DNA from: CBDCRK01 sp965220955
GTDB lineage: Bacteria > Desulfobacterota > Binatia > Bin18 > CBDCRK01
Assembly (NCBI GenBank): GCA_965220955.1
Contig: CBDCRK010000036.1
Span: 186,001 to 250,000, forward strand
Reading direction: 5' to 3'
DNA length: 64,000 bases
Shown: positions 9,225 through 17,858 of the stretch, in pieces
Layout: each line of letters begins with the position of its first letter
How positions within the stretch are numbered: the first letter of the stretch is position 1
Position numbers and translations under genes: made by a program
Notes under the pieces: model-generated
What the model was told of the DNA's origin: nothing
Databases searched by the model: none
The model's input: only the letters and a program-made list of their open reading frames with translations

Positions 9225-9424
9225 AGCTTCCCTCCTTTATCGCTCTTGCTCAATAGTAATGACAATTATCACTTCTCCCCAGATTAGGTCTCCCGGTTAT
9301 GTCTGGTTATACCTGCATTTTCTCTCAGGTTAGCTTAGTAAGCAACACCTCTGCCTCTTTAGGGAAACTCCGGTTTACTCTGTTCGTTAGTTTCTATATG
9401 TTCGTTCACTTCTATATATAAAAT

Positions 9425-10708
9425 ATGAAAGCAACCAAAATATCCTCACTGGCACCACCCTGGCTCTTGACTTATGCCGGGGTGATTCTCTTAATTGGGG
9501 TCCTGGTTAATCTAACCTCTAGCTTTATCCAATACGCCCCGAACCTCACTCTACCTGCAATGCAGATGAGCTTGGCCCTGTCCTACACCGAGGCGGGGAT
9601 GCTGGTCACTGGGGCCGGAGTCCTCAGGGTTCCCAGTTCCTTCATTGCCGGGATGCTAGCTCCCCGATATGGGAGCCGGGTTATCATTGGTGCTAACACC
9701 GTTGTTGCCGGTGTATCCATGCTGCTTCTGGGGATAGCTCCCAACTTCTGGATTGCCTTGGTCGCAATGGTTCTTATGGGGTCTACCACCGGGGCGGCTC
9801 TTACTCCTATGATGGGGCTTCTTGCCCCCTGGTTCGAACCGCGCACCCGAGGGCTCGCGGCAGGACTAGCAGCATCCGGAGGCAGCTTTGCCTTCGTTGT
9901 TGCGGGGGTTGTGATCCCCTGGCTAACCGCTCAGAATTCCGACGCAGGTTGGCGCTATGCCTGGGTTCTCTTTGGCGGAATAGCACTAGCCATAGGAGTC
10001 CTGTCCCTGATCTTCCTGCAGGACCGTCCTGCTGAGGCCTCTGAGCCTCTCTCCCCCTCTCCATCGCCACAATCCCCACAAACACAACACGGGGCTTGGC
10101 CCTTGATGCAAGTCTACCAGAATTCGCTGGTCTGGTTAGTGACCCTAATGGTGTTCTGCTCTGGGTGGTCTCAGGGCATATTCAACACTTTTCTTGGCAC
10201 CTACCTATCCCAGGAAAAGGGAGTTGACCTTGCTGAGGTTGGGCGTCTTCTCATCCTGATCGGAGTGTTGAGCATAAGTAGTGGTGTTGTATGGGGCCGA
10301 ATATCGGACAGGATAGGTCGAGGCCAAGGGTTTCTTCTAGCCTTCCTTATTCAGAGCCTTGCCCTTGCGTTGATCTGGCTTAACCCAGTAAAAGGGGCCT
10401 TTGTCATTGCTGCAGTGCTGATGGGCTTAACCCTGAGAGCGACTTTCACCATCTGCGCTGCGTCCGCAGGAGACTATGTGCCGGTCCAGTTTTCGGCAGC
10501 AGCCTTTGCGCTGATGTCGGCAGGTGCCGGGTCGGGGGCCATGTTAGCGCCAGGAATTGCTGGAGTTATGGCAGACACTGCTGGAACCTTGCAGGGAGCT
10601 TTCGCCCTGGCCGTGGGAGGCTCGATGGTTGGCGCAGCTCTAAGCCTGCTGCTGTGTCAGGCTACAGCAACCAGGCACAAACACCTCGCCCAATCGAGTG
10701 TTGACTGA
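9425..10708 (+). CDS. MFS transporter
   Basis: A 427-residue major facilitator with about 12 membrane helices in two halves. The loop between TM2 and TM3 reads LAPRYGSR, matching the family loop, and a matching WGRISDRIGRG loop is in the second half. The central cytoplasmic loop is Pro/Ser-rich (around residues 200-222). No SD precedes the ATG; an AT-rich TATATATAAAAT box sits right before it, so translation may be leaderless or the true start may be slightly downstream. It faces away from the amidohydrolase at 8097-9224 and may import or export a related compound. Confidence 0.88.
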   Translation: MKATKISSLAPPWLLTYAGVILLIGVLVNLTSSFIQYAPNLTLPAMQMSLALSYTEAGMLVTGAGVLRVPSSFIAGMLAPRYGSRVIIGANTVVAGVSMLLLGIAPNFWIALVAMVLMGSTTGAALTPMMGLLAPWFEPRTRGLAAGLAASGGSFAFVVAGVVIPWLTAQNSDAGWRYAWVLFGGIALAIGVLSLIFLQDRPAEASEPLSPSPSPQSPQTQHGAWPLMQVYQNSLVWLVTLMVFCSGWSQGIFNTFLGTYLSQEKGVDLAEVGRLLILIGVLSISSGVVWGRISDRIGRGQGFLLAFLIQSLALALIWLNPVKGAFVIAAVLMGLTLRATFTICAASAGDYVPVQFSAAAFALMSAGAGSGAMLAPGIAGVMADTAGTLQGAFALAVGGSMVGAALSLLLCQATATRHKHLAQSSVD

Positions 10709-10765
10709 TACCCATTTTGGAGACATTCAGGCTGTGTAACGTGGAGAGAAAGAAACAGGTTAGTT

Positions 10766-10796
10766 GGTGGTGAAGCGCATAAGCCTGCGCTCCACC
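10766..10796. terminator. hairpin between convergent genes
   Basis: GGTGG plus AGCGCA pair with TGCGCT plus CCACC around a short loop, with a three-base bulge. It lies between the MFS gene and the convergent GST gene and could end both transcripts. There is no strong T-run. Confidence 0.45.
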
Positions 10797-10818
10797 TTCA
10801 TGGGATTGCGACTTATCC

Positions 10819-11469
10819 TTATTTTTTCATCATTGCTTCCAGGGCAGCCCCTTGTTCGCCAAGAACCTTTTTTGTTGAGGGCCGTTCCTGGATCTGTCCC
10901 CACCAAGCAGCTAGCTTGGGCCGGCCCTCAAAGGGATCCTTAGAGCCAAGAGCGGGAAGAAATTGCTTCAGAAAGAAGACGGTTGGTGTGAGGGCAGCGT
11001 CAGCCATAGTAAACATGTCTCCGGTTGCCCAGGGACCATTGGATAGCATGCCTTCGAGCTGATCGAGGCGGGTTTGCACTTCGTTTAGTTTTTCCTCAAT
11101 GAACTCGGCATCGAGATCCTGGCCAAAGAGCTTGGGAAAGACAGCTCGCATAGGGGGGTCAATGTAGAGGTCATGCAAGCGGGTAAAGGAGCGCACCCTG
11201 GCTCTTCCCTCTGGGTCTTTGGGGAGTAGGGGTTTCTCGGGATACTTATCTTCAAGGTATTCATTAACGACCTCAGACTCCGCAATCAGTTGTCCGTCGA
11301 CGTCCAGAGCAGGGATCTTGCCCAGGGGGTTAATTTTCTTGTACTCATCTGAGCCCAGTCCGCCTGGGGGATCAACCATCTCAACCTTGAGCCCTTTTTC
11401 GTAAACAACAACGCGGGTCTTCGAGGCAAAGTTGCTAAGCATCGCGCCATAAAGCTTCATATCAAACAC
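10819..11469 (-). CDS. glutathione S-transferase family protein
   Basis: A 216-residue protein with a thioredoxin-like N-terminal domain. Features are the YGAMLSNFASKTRVV region near residues 8-22, the cis-Pro segment NPLGKIPAL near 47-55 and ESEVVNEYLEDKYP near 64-77, the glutathione-site Glu/Ser of the family. An all-helical C-terminal domain follows, with MADAALTPTVFF near 156-167. It may detoxify electrophiles or isomerise ring-cleavage products with glutathione. It reads convergently to the MFS gene and has its own SD (AAGGAGG). Confidence 0.88.
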   Translation of the reverse strand: MFDMKLYGAMLSNFASKTRVVVYEKGLKVEMVDPPGGLGSDEYKKINPLGKIPALDVDGQLIAESEVVNEYLEDKYPEKPLLPKDPEGRARVRSFTRLHDLYIDPPMRAVFPKLFGQDLDAEFIEEKLNEVQTRLDQLEGMLSNGPWATGDMFTMADAALTPTVFFLKQFLPALGSKDPFEGRPKLAAWWGQIQERPSTKKVLGEQGAALEAMMKK

Positions 11470-11543
11470 CTCCTTGGGGAGAAATTGCTATCCTGTTTCT
11501 ATCCTGAAAGTTGCTCGAGTGAAAGTACTGCTGCGGGCGGTCT

Positions 11544-11678
11544 TTATTGCCAAAAGCCCGTGGCCGGTTCGAAGGCCCAAGCTAACTGCAGCACACCCCA
11601 GTCATCTTGGTGTCGCCCCACAATCTGAACACCCACAGGCAGACCTTCGGCCGTGAAGCCGCTGAAGGAATCAATGTG
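11544..11678 (-). pseudogene. C-terminal remnant of an amidase-signature enzyme
   Basis: The minus strand encodes EGLPVGVQIVGRHQDDWGVL and ends at a TAA at 11546. GLPVGVQIVGR is the conserved C-terminal motif of amidase-signature enzymes (GatA-like). An in-frame stop at 11679-11681 cuts it off, and nothing upstream to 11867 continues the domain. The stretch 11680-11867 holds nothing else I can name, apart from the SD of the next gene. Confidence 0.7.
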
Positions 11679-11867
11679 TTATGGATATCCATTGGCGTCC
11701 CCTCATATAGAATGCCAGCCCATAGTCAATATAGGGACAGGCTCTCGTAGCTAATGGAGCCTGTTGCCAGTAACGCTTTCTTATGCGATATTCTGCTTGT
11801 CGGCCACTTTCGTAATATTGCCGGGACCGAATACAGAGAGCGCTAAGGCGCGGGAGGAGCTGAACAG

Positions 11868-12872
11868 ATGGCGGATTTCAACTATGCAACGTTCTTTCAT
11901 CGACTCCAAGATATCAAGCGCTTACAGATCAAGGCTGAGGAGGTCTCATGGATTGAGCAGCACCATGCTCCTGAGCGCGCCTACGACACAGTGCTGTATC
12001 TAGGTTGCAATATTCTGCGGACCCCGCATATTGCCAAGCAGGTCATAGACGTTTTTACCCATCTGGGCCTTGACTTTGTTGCGGTTGGCGGGGTGCAGTT
12101 CTGTTGTGGCATTGTCTGGGACAAGTTTGACGGTCCCGAGAAGGGCAGGCCGGTGTCGCAGCGCACAATTACCCGATTAGAGTCCTACCAACCAAAGCAG
12201 GTTGTTATGTGGTGCCCGTCGTGTAATGTGCATTTTGCCGATATTGTCATGGGACGTGATGGTCGCCAGCCCCAATTTGAGATCACCCATACCACCAAGT
12301 TCCTGGCCGGGATGGCAAAGCGGGACGCGCTTCCGTGGACCAAGGAGGTAACCAGCAAAGTTGCCCTGCATACCCATGTGGGCCGTGACGGGCATGAGGA
12401 GGGGCAAAGACGTGCGCATGTGGACCGGGAGTCAGCTGCAGCCCTGCTGCGTTCTGTGCCTGGGGTAGAACTGCTTGGCGAAGTGCAAGCCCCTGCGGAA
12501 CTTGATTACGATTGTGGGGCCGCAGGCTTGCGTTTGCCTGCTGGCCGGTTGCGCGAGATTCGCGCCGAGCTTATACGCCCACTGAAGGAGGCAAAAGAGG
12601 TAGAGACGCTGGCAACGATTTCCCATGCCTGCCATCGCGAGTGGTGTGATGTGAGCGATGAACACATCAGGGTGCGCAATTACATCTCTATTGTTGCCGA
12701 GGCTTTAGGGCTAGAACCCGAGAACGATCAGTTTGGTGATTTTAAGAAGATGACTGATATTGAAGAAATCCTTGATCGTTCGCGTGAGGCCTGGGAATCT
12801 CATGGCCTAAGCCGGGAGAAAGCCAGAGAAGTAGCGCAGAAGTATTTTGCTGGAGGGAGTATGGCTCCCTAG
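11868..12872 (+). CDS. CCG-domain (heterodisulfide reductase HdrB-like) Fe-S protein
   Basis: A 334-residue protein with two cysteine-rich CCG-type segments. The first contains YLGCNILRTP near residues 44-53, GGVQFCCG near 73-80 and WCPSCNVHF near 114-122. The second is degenerate, with DYDCGAAGL and SHACHREW. In HdrB and succinate or glycolate oxidase subunits such domains bind an unusual non-cubane 4Fe-4S cluster and act in thiol/disulfide or quinone electron transfer. No partner (HdrA/C, GlcD/E) is adjacent, so it stands alone. SD GGAGG lies ahead of the ATG. The substrate is unknown. Confidence 0.7.
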   Translation: MADFNYATFFHRLQDIKRLQIKAEEVSWIEQHHAPERAYDTVLYLGCNILRTPHIAKQVIDVFTHLGLDFVAVGGVQFCCGIVWDKFDGPEKGRPVSQRTITRLESYQPKQVVMWCPSCNVHFADIVMGRDGRQPQFEITHTTKFLAGMAKRDALPWTKEVTSKVALHTHVGRDGHEEGQRRAHVDRESAAALLRSVPGVELLGEVQAPAELDYDCGAAGLRLPAGRLREIRAELIRPLKEAKEVETLATISHACHREWCDVSDEHIRVRNYISIVAEALGLEPENDQFGDFKKMTDIEEILDRSREAWESHGLSREKAREVAQKYFAGGSMAP

Positions 12873-12884
12873 GGCGTAGTCAAG

Positions 12885-12910
12885 AAACCTTTGTTATCAA
12901 ACGGTTTTTT
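12885..12910 (+). terminator. possible terminator of the CCG-domain gene
   Basis: AAACC and GGTTT pair around a 13-base loop and are followed by a run of T. The stem is short, so support is modest. Confidence 0.35.
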
Positions 12911-13283
12911 CCTCTAGCTAACGCTTCAATTAACGTTGGCTTTCTCTCTCCCCGGGATAGAAGGCAGTGTCACTCAGCATGATAAACCCTGAGTACAACA
13001 ACCAGAATGGCTTCCTCTTCTAACGCCTCCTCCATAGAAACTAGATTGATCCATAGAACATTGGTACACGATAATGACCGTCTATTCTTTCTTCTAGTCG
13101 GTCCAGTAGTAGCGCACCAGCCATACGGTGCAAAGGCTGCACCCCACAAAGAGCAGGCCAGACTATTGAGCCGTAGCGTGCGCCATGCGCACGGAAAGAG
13201 AGCTATGTGATGTAATTCGTGCGCGCAGCACACGCTACTCTGGCTTCACAGGCTTGAGGAATCGGCCATTTTTGGCATCCGAA
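12911..13283. other. gene-free stretch
   Basis: Open frames on both strands here are short, overlap each other and show no domain I recognise. A minus-strand frame encodes a hydrophobic stretch (GLLFVGCSLCTVWLVRYYW) that could be the last membrane helix of a lost gene, but it has no start. I see no repeat or RNA gene. Confidence 0.4.
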
Positions 13284-15110
13284 TTATGGTCGGCCTTCAG
13301 ATAAATGCCGGTCAAGAAAGGCCGCAATTCGGGGATAGGCGTCCAGTTTATTGTCCAGTTTGACTAGCCCGTGTCCTTCATCAGCATAGACCAAAAATTC
13401 CACCGGGACCTCTCGGGCGCGTAGGGCATTAACAATCTGCTCGGCTTCCTCTAGCGGCACACGCGGGTCGTTGGCTCCGTGAATCACCATGAGGGGGGCT
13501 TTGATTTTGTCCACGTGATGAACAGGCGAGATCTGGGTAAGAAACTCTTGGTGATGCTCTAAGTTACCATATTCGGCCTCGCGGGCCGAACGCCGGTAGG
13601 CACCAGTATTTTGCAGAAAAGTAACAAAATTGCTGAGGCCCACAATGTCTACGCCTGCTGCCCACAGCTCGGGGTATGTGGTCAGTGCGGCCAGCACCAT
13701 AAAGCCACCATAGCTGCCGCCATAGACCGCAATTCGTTTGCAATCAATGTCTGACTGTTCATGTAACCAGTAAACCGCATGGGCAAGATCGGCTACCGCA
13801 TCCATGCGCTTTTCAATGTCATCCAGGCGAACATAAGTCTTGCCATAGCCAGTAGAGCCGCGCACATTGGGGGCTAGCACCGCATATCCTCTGCAGACCA
13901 GATATTGCAGAAGAGGGAACAAAAGAGGTTGAGTTTGTCCCTCTGGTCCTCCATGGACGTACACCACGACCGGCCAGGGCTGGTCGTGATCGCGGGGTCG
14001 ATAGAACCAAGCCGGAATCTGACGTCTGTCAAAGGTTGGGTAATAAATCAGGTCGGGTTCAACAAAACTGGCATGGGCAATGCCCGCGTGACTGCTCCGG
14101 GTCACTGGCTGCAAGACCTCCCCTTCTAAGTCCCATACCCAGAGATCGCTGGTACGCCGAGCAGTGGAAAAGGAAAAGGCTAACTGGTTACTCTGGGGAG
14201 AAAACACGGGAGCCGTAAAATCCAGGGGACTTATTACCCCTCTAGGCAGGCTGGTCAGTTGGCGGGTTTCACCCGAGCCTAGACTCAGACAGTGCAGTGT
14301 GTGGGCACCCTCTATATTGGTTGCCCAAGCTACATATCGACCCTCCGGTGAGACAACCAAGAGGTCTACTTCGGCTTCCGGTTGAGCCACCGGCAACAGG
14401 CTTAGGTCAACAAGGCTTAATTTGATCACTCCCCTAAACTCGCGTTCCCAGTCACACAGACAGTACAGCGCCTGCCCGTCAGCAGAGTAGGCTGGCGGGC
14501 TGTACCGTACCTCACCACTGTGGGGAGTCAAATGACGCACTGACCCATCTGCCAGACTCACTTCATACAAATCCTGATTCATGCTGCCGTGCAAAAAGAA
14601 TATCAGTAGACGCTCGCCGTCAGGCGAGAAACTCACCGGAGCCACAATGCCAGGCATATCATTCTGCCAGATCATAACAGTCTGGTTGGCATCTACATCC
14701 ATGAGGAAAATGTCATACCGCCCCCGATGGCGCTGATTAGCGGAGAAGGCAATATGTTGGCCGTTGGGTGACCAGCCCCCAAAGATGTGCATAGCCCCGT
14801 CATCGTGAGTCAGCCGCTGTTCACTGGAACCGTCTCCGTTAAGAAGAAAGAGCTGGGTATTCTCATTGCCTCCTACATCGCGAGCATAGATCAAGCGATC
14901 CTGCTGGGGTGAAAACTCAACTCTGGTGACCCGATCCCTGCCAAAGGTAAGCTGATCGGGCCAGCCACCTCTTGTCTCCATAGCCCACACTTGAGGGACA
15001 CCGGTGATGTTGGTTAGAAAAGCCAAGCGCTGGCCGTCAAACGAGAACGAGGGCTGATAAGCAGATCGGATATTGAGATATTTTTCCAACGCTGGCAAAT
15101 CGTTTTCCAT
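13284..15110 (-). CDS. S9-family prolyl oligopeptidase-like hydrolase
   Basis: A 608-residue serine hydrolase with two parts. Residues about 15-350 form a WD40/PD40-type beta-propeller with repeated FSPDG-like blades (for example near 66, 161 and 303). Residues 355-600 form an alpha/beta-hydrolase catalytic domain. The nucleophile is Ser466 in GGSYGG, the acid Asp548 in GANDPR and the base His580 in DEGHG. There is no signal peptide, so it is probably cytoplasmic. It ends a minus-strand operon behind two Amidohydro_2 genes (gaps of 14 and 27 bases). It may cleave short peptides or acyl-amino acids; no substrate can be read off. Confidence 0.9.
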   Translation of the reverse strand: MENDLPALEKYLNIRSAYQPSFSFDGQRLAFLTNITGVPQVWAMETRGGWPDQLTFGRDRVTRVEFSPQQDRLIYARDVGGNENTQLFLLNGDGSSEQRLTHDDGAMHIFGGWSPNGQHIAFSANQRHRGRYDIFLMDVDANQTVMIWQNDMPGIVAPVSFSPDGERLLIFFLHGSMNQDLYEVSLADGSVRHLTPHSGEVRYSPPAYSADGQALYCLCDWEREFRGVIKLSLVDLSLLPVAQPEAEVDLLVVSPEGRYVAWATNIEGAHTLHCLSLGSGETRQLTSLPRGVISPLDFTAPVFSPQSNQLAFSFSTARRTSDLWVWDLEGEVLQPVTRSSHAGIAHASFVEPDLIYYPTFDRRQIPAWFYRPRDHDQPWPVVVYVHGGPEGQTQPLLFPLLQYLVCRGYAVLAPNVRGSTGYGKTYVRLDDIEKRMDAVADLAHAVYWLHEQSDIDCKRIAVYGGSYGGFMVLAALTTYPELWAAGVDIVGLSNFVTFLQNTGAYRRSAREAEYGNLEHHQEFLTQISPVHHVDKIKAPLMVIHGANDPRVPLEEAEQIVNALRAREVPVEFLVYADEGHGLVKLDNKLDAYPRIAAFLDRHLSEGRP

Positions 15111-15137
15111 GAAAAACTCCTTATTGGGATCGCTGCC

Positions 15138-16271
15138 TCACAACCCATAGAGCTTCGCCGCATTGTCCCACAGTATCTGCTGCTGTTCATCTTCAGACAC
15201 CCCGGCAAAGCATCGCGCAATGAAGTCCCGACTACTAGGCCAAGTGGAAGTAGCCAAGGGAAAGTTTGTGCTCCACATAATATTGTTCGTCCCCAGGGAA
15301 CGGCGAGTGTGCTGCAGACCGGCGCGGTCATACCAACCCGTTAAATAACACTGCCGCTTGAACAGCTCCGAGGGCTTTAACTCGTAGCCCTGCCGGTGCA
15401 AGCGAAACCGTTCAAACTGATGGTCTTCTGCCTCCAGGGTAAAGACTGCCCATCCCAGCGAGCTCTCGGCAAACACCACTTGGAGATGGGGATAGCGAAA
15501 AAGAATACGCGACATGAGAAAGTTCGCCAGCACTATGGTGCTGCTGGCCGGGCGCGTAATAGCCTTATACGCCTCAGCCACCTCCGACGAAAAGCCTTCA
15601 TAAGGCGGCAGCTGTAGCTCCATTGAAGAGCCGGCGTGGAAACACAACGGCACCCCTAGATCCTGACAGGTTGCCCAGATGGCATCATATTGGGGATCAT
15701 TGATATGAGGAACATCCCGTAGGTGCATAGGCATCCCAGGAAACACCACTCCTTTATGTCCCTTGGCTACAGCACGTTTAATCTCATTGGCTGCGGCTTC
15801 AACCGGGAAGATGGGCACCATACACTGGGGGATAAAACGCTGGCTGACACTGGCCCACTCCTCAACCAGCCAATCATTGTAGGCTTGTATACAAGCCAAT
15901 TCGAACTCTGGGTCGGTAATGCGGCCAAAGGTCTCGCCCGCCAGTCCGGCTACCATAGGATAGAGTATAGTGTAATCAACCCCATCCGCATCCATGGCCT
16001 TTAAGCGCTCGGCTGGCATATAAGCCATCTTCGGCACCTGTTCCCATCGCCGAGGCTCTTGTACGCGGTCGCCCATGGCCCCACCCACTGAGGCTACCCC
16101 CCGCAAAGGTAGTGGCTGTCCTTCTACCATCCACTGCTCTGTCCCATCGGCTTGTTGCTCAATATGTGGAATACGGTCGCCCCATTGGGTTCGTGATAAT
16201 CGCTGGGTCCACACCTCTGGGTGCTCTGACACATGATCATCTACGCTAATAAAGCCATTCTTCTGTTGCAT
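15138..16271 (-). CDS. Amidohydro_2 family protein with altered C-terminal active-site motif
   Basis: A 377-residue Amidohydro_2 protein with the N-terminal metal motif ISVDDHVSEHPEVW (D11, H13) and the middle CFHAGSS strand end. The C-terminal motif that in paralogues reads SDYPH is STNFPLATSTWP here, so the metal-binding Asp and the following His are both absent. The protein may have lost activity, use another ligand, or pair with the adjacent paralogue at 16286-17503, 14 bases away. It is the middle gene of the 17503-to-13284 operon. Confidence 0.83.
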   Translation of the reverse strand: MQQKNGFISVDDHVSEHPEVWTQRLSRTQWGDRIPHIEQQADGTEQWMVEGQPLPLRGVASVGGAMGDRVQEPRRWEQVPKMAYMPAERLKAMDADGVDYTILYPMVAGLAGETFGRITDPEFELACIQAYNDWLVEEWASVSQRFIPQCMVPIFPVEAAANEIKRAVAKGHKGVVFPGMPMHLRDVPHINDPQYDAIWATCQDLGVPLCFHAGSSMELQLPPYEGFSSEVAEAYKAITRPASSTIVLANFLMSRILFRYPHLQVVFAESSLGWAVFTLEAEDHQFERFRLHRQGYELKPSELFKRQCYLTGWYDRAGLQHTRRSLGTNNIMWSTNFPLATSTWPSSRDFIARCFAGVSEDEQQQILWDNAAKLYGL

Positions 16272-16285
16272 AAAAAAACCTTAAC

Positions 16286-17503
16286 CTAGCCGAGTTTGTA
16301 TACCCGCATGGCATTGCCGTATAGCAACGGCTTGCGTTCTTCCTCCGGCACTTCCTCCAACGTTTGCTCGACAAACTTCCAGGAATCCGGGTAGGTCGAG
16401 GTGTTATGAGGATAGTCTGACTCCCACATAATGTTTTCCAGACCTAGAGTATGTCGCAACTCGATTCCCGCCTTCTCAAACCAGAACGCCCCATAGATCT
16501 GCCGCTGGAACAGTTCGCTGGGCCGGGTGACTATTCCTTCTGTCCATAGGTGACGGCGTTCCCACTCATGGTCGCAGGCCTCAAGAATATAATTAACCCA
16601 CCCTATCCCGGTCTCCGCCCATACCCATTTCAGGCGCGGGTATCGGTCTAAGACACCCGAGAAAATCAGATTGGGAAGGAACTGAGTCGGCACAGAAGAA
16701 AAGATGCCCGCGGCCAGGCTAACTATCTCCTCACCTCGGGTGAATCCCTGCCAGTGTGGAGCCCGCAATAGAATACCGCCATTGGCATGCCAATGGATGG
16801 GAATATCCAGCTCCTGACAAGCCTCCCACAAGGGATCCCAATAGGGGTCATTGAAATGGGGAAGTCCCTTTAAAGCAGCATTGGCTCCGCCGATCATAAA
16901 GAGATCGTCACGCCCCTTCAAAGCCATACTGGGCTCAACCACCATTAAGATGCCAAGATGCCCCCTTTTTACCGCCCGCTCTACCTCAGCCACGGTTGCC
17001 TCAATACCGCTCAGATAAGGAATAAGTGCCAGCGGGATATAGCGATCGCTTATTTCCCGCCATTCTGCCAGGGCATCGTTATGGGTTTGCACACAGGCCA
17101 GCTCCAGCTCGGCGTTACCTTGGAAAAACGTGGCGTTCTGGACGGGAGGATTAGGGAAAAGTACCTCTGCATCCACTCCATCGCTGTCTAAAATTTTGAG
17201 ACGTTCCACCGGATCGTGCACTGTGCGCGGAACCTCCTCCCAACGCTGGGGATGGTATGTGCGCATAGGGTCATCCATCACCGCCGGGCAATTGCTTACC
17301 CCACGAATATCAACAACCCGGCCGTTGACTACCCACCGCTCTACCGGGTAGTCAACAGGCTCAGACATAAACGCCTTATCATCAGTTTCAATCACATGAG
17401 GAATTTGCTCCCCCCACTTGGCCTTGGACATGCGGCTGGTGAAGGCATCCCGGTCCAGCTGCGCATGGGAGTCAGAACTAATCAGACCATACTTGAGGTT
17501 CAT
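16286..17503 (-). CDS. Amidohydro_2 metal-dependent hydrolase
   Basis: A 405-residue hydrolase with ISSDSHAQLDRDAF (D10, H12), the middle IHWHANGG and the full C-terminal WESDYPHNTSTYPDSW including the catalytic Asp. It leads a three-gene operon with a second Amidohydro_2 gene and the S9 peptidase. The SD is AGGAGGG. Upstream at 17552-17582 lies promoter element B. The substrate is unknown; the family acts on ring-cleavage acids and lactones. Confidence 0.87.
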   Translation of the reverse strand: MNLKYGLISSDSHAQLDRDAFTSRMSKAKWGEQIPHVIETDDKAFMSEPVDYPVERWVVNGRVVDIRGVSNCPAVMDDPMRTYHPQRWEEVPRTVHDPVERLKILDSDGVDAEVLFPNPPVQNATFFQGNAELELACVQTHNDALAEWREISDRYIPLALIPYLSGIEATVAEVERAVKRGHLGILMVVEPSMALKGRDDLFMIGGANAALKGLPHFNDPYWDPLWEACQELDIPIHWHANGGILLRAPHWQGFTRGEEIVSLAAGIFSSVPTQFLPNLIFSGVLDRYPRLKWVWAETGIGWVNYILEACDHEWERRHLWTEGIVTRPSELFQRQIYGAFWFEKAGIELRHTLGLENIMWESDYPHNTSTYPDSWKFVEQTLEEVPEEERKPLLYGNAMRVYKLG

Positions 17504-17551
17504 ATCTGCCCTCCTTTTTGCTCACCTTGTGCTTTTTATCCTCCCACATAT

Positions 17552-17582
17552 AAGACATACGAAAATGTATACTCAGGTACTT
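17552..17582. promoter_or_regulatory. repeated promoter element, copy B
   Basis: TAAGACATACGAAAATGTAT followed by a TACTTA block, matching copy A at 5584-5616 apart from a two-base gap and a few changes. The core ATAC-GAAAAT-GTAT is an inverted repeat, which fits a dimeric regulator. It lies 50-80 bases upstream of the amidohydrolase operon on the minus strand. Confidence 0.5.
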
Positions 17583-17589
17583 AAATTGT

Positions 17590-17760
17590 GGCTATAGCTG
17601 TGTAGGGCCGCTGTATCAAGGCCGCTTTCTGATAGGCGCTTGCAGAGAAGTGCCAAAGGGATCTGCCCAGGAGTGTCAAAAAAAGGTTGAAGAATTTGAG
17701 AAGGCTGGTGCCTCTTATGTGATTCTCTTTCCCATGACCATAGATGCCTTTGCTGGATAA
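17590..17760 (+). pseudogene. C-terminal remnant of an LLM-class flavin-dependent oxidoreductase
   Basis: One plus-strand frame encodes VPKGSAQECQKKVEEFEKAG, then ASYVILFP, and stops with TAA at 17758-17760. This matches the end of LLM oxidoreductases, where a GTPEEC-like turn, a helix and an ILFP-type strand close the barrel. There is no start and the N-terminal 85% is missing. The rest of 17504-17858 holds promoter element B and the SD of the next gene. Confidence 0.65.
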
Positions 17761-17858
17761 GGTGCAAGAAGGCAACAACTTTCTCTCCAATAAAAATAAG
17801 GATATATTTTTATGCAGCTGATCCAAGGGCCTAGCCCAAATAGAAGGAGGATTAAGCC

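Noticed and set aside
9820..9850. tRNA-like GGTTCGAACC
   Set aside because: It lies inside the MFS coding sequence and no cloverleaf arms surround it. No other tRNA candidate was seen in the window.
11764..12003. LysE-type exporter start (LSYAIFCLSATFVILPGPNT)
   Set aside because: Only one weak LysE-like line, no SD, and the frame soon overlaps the CCG-domain gene; too little to support even a remnant.
12970..13233. Small proteins on either strand in the 12.9-13.3 kb gap
   Set aside because: The frames overlap each other, lack SD sequences and show no recognisable domain.
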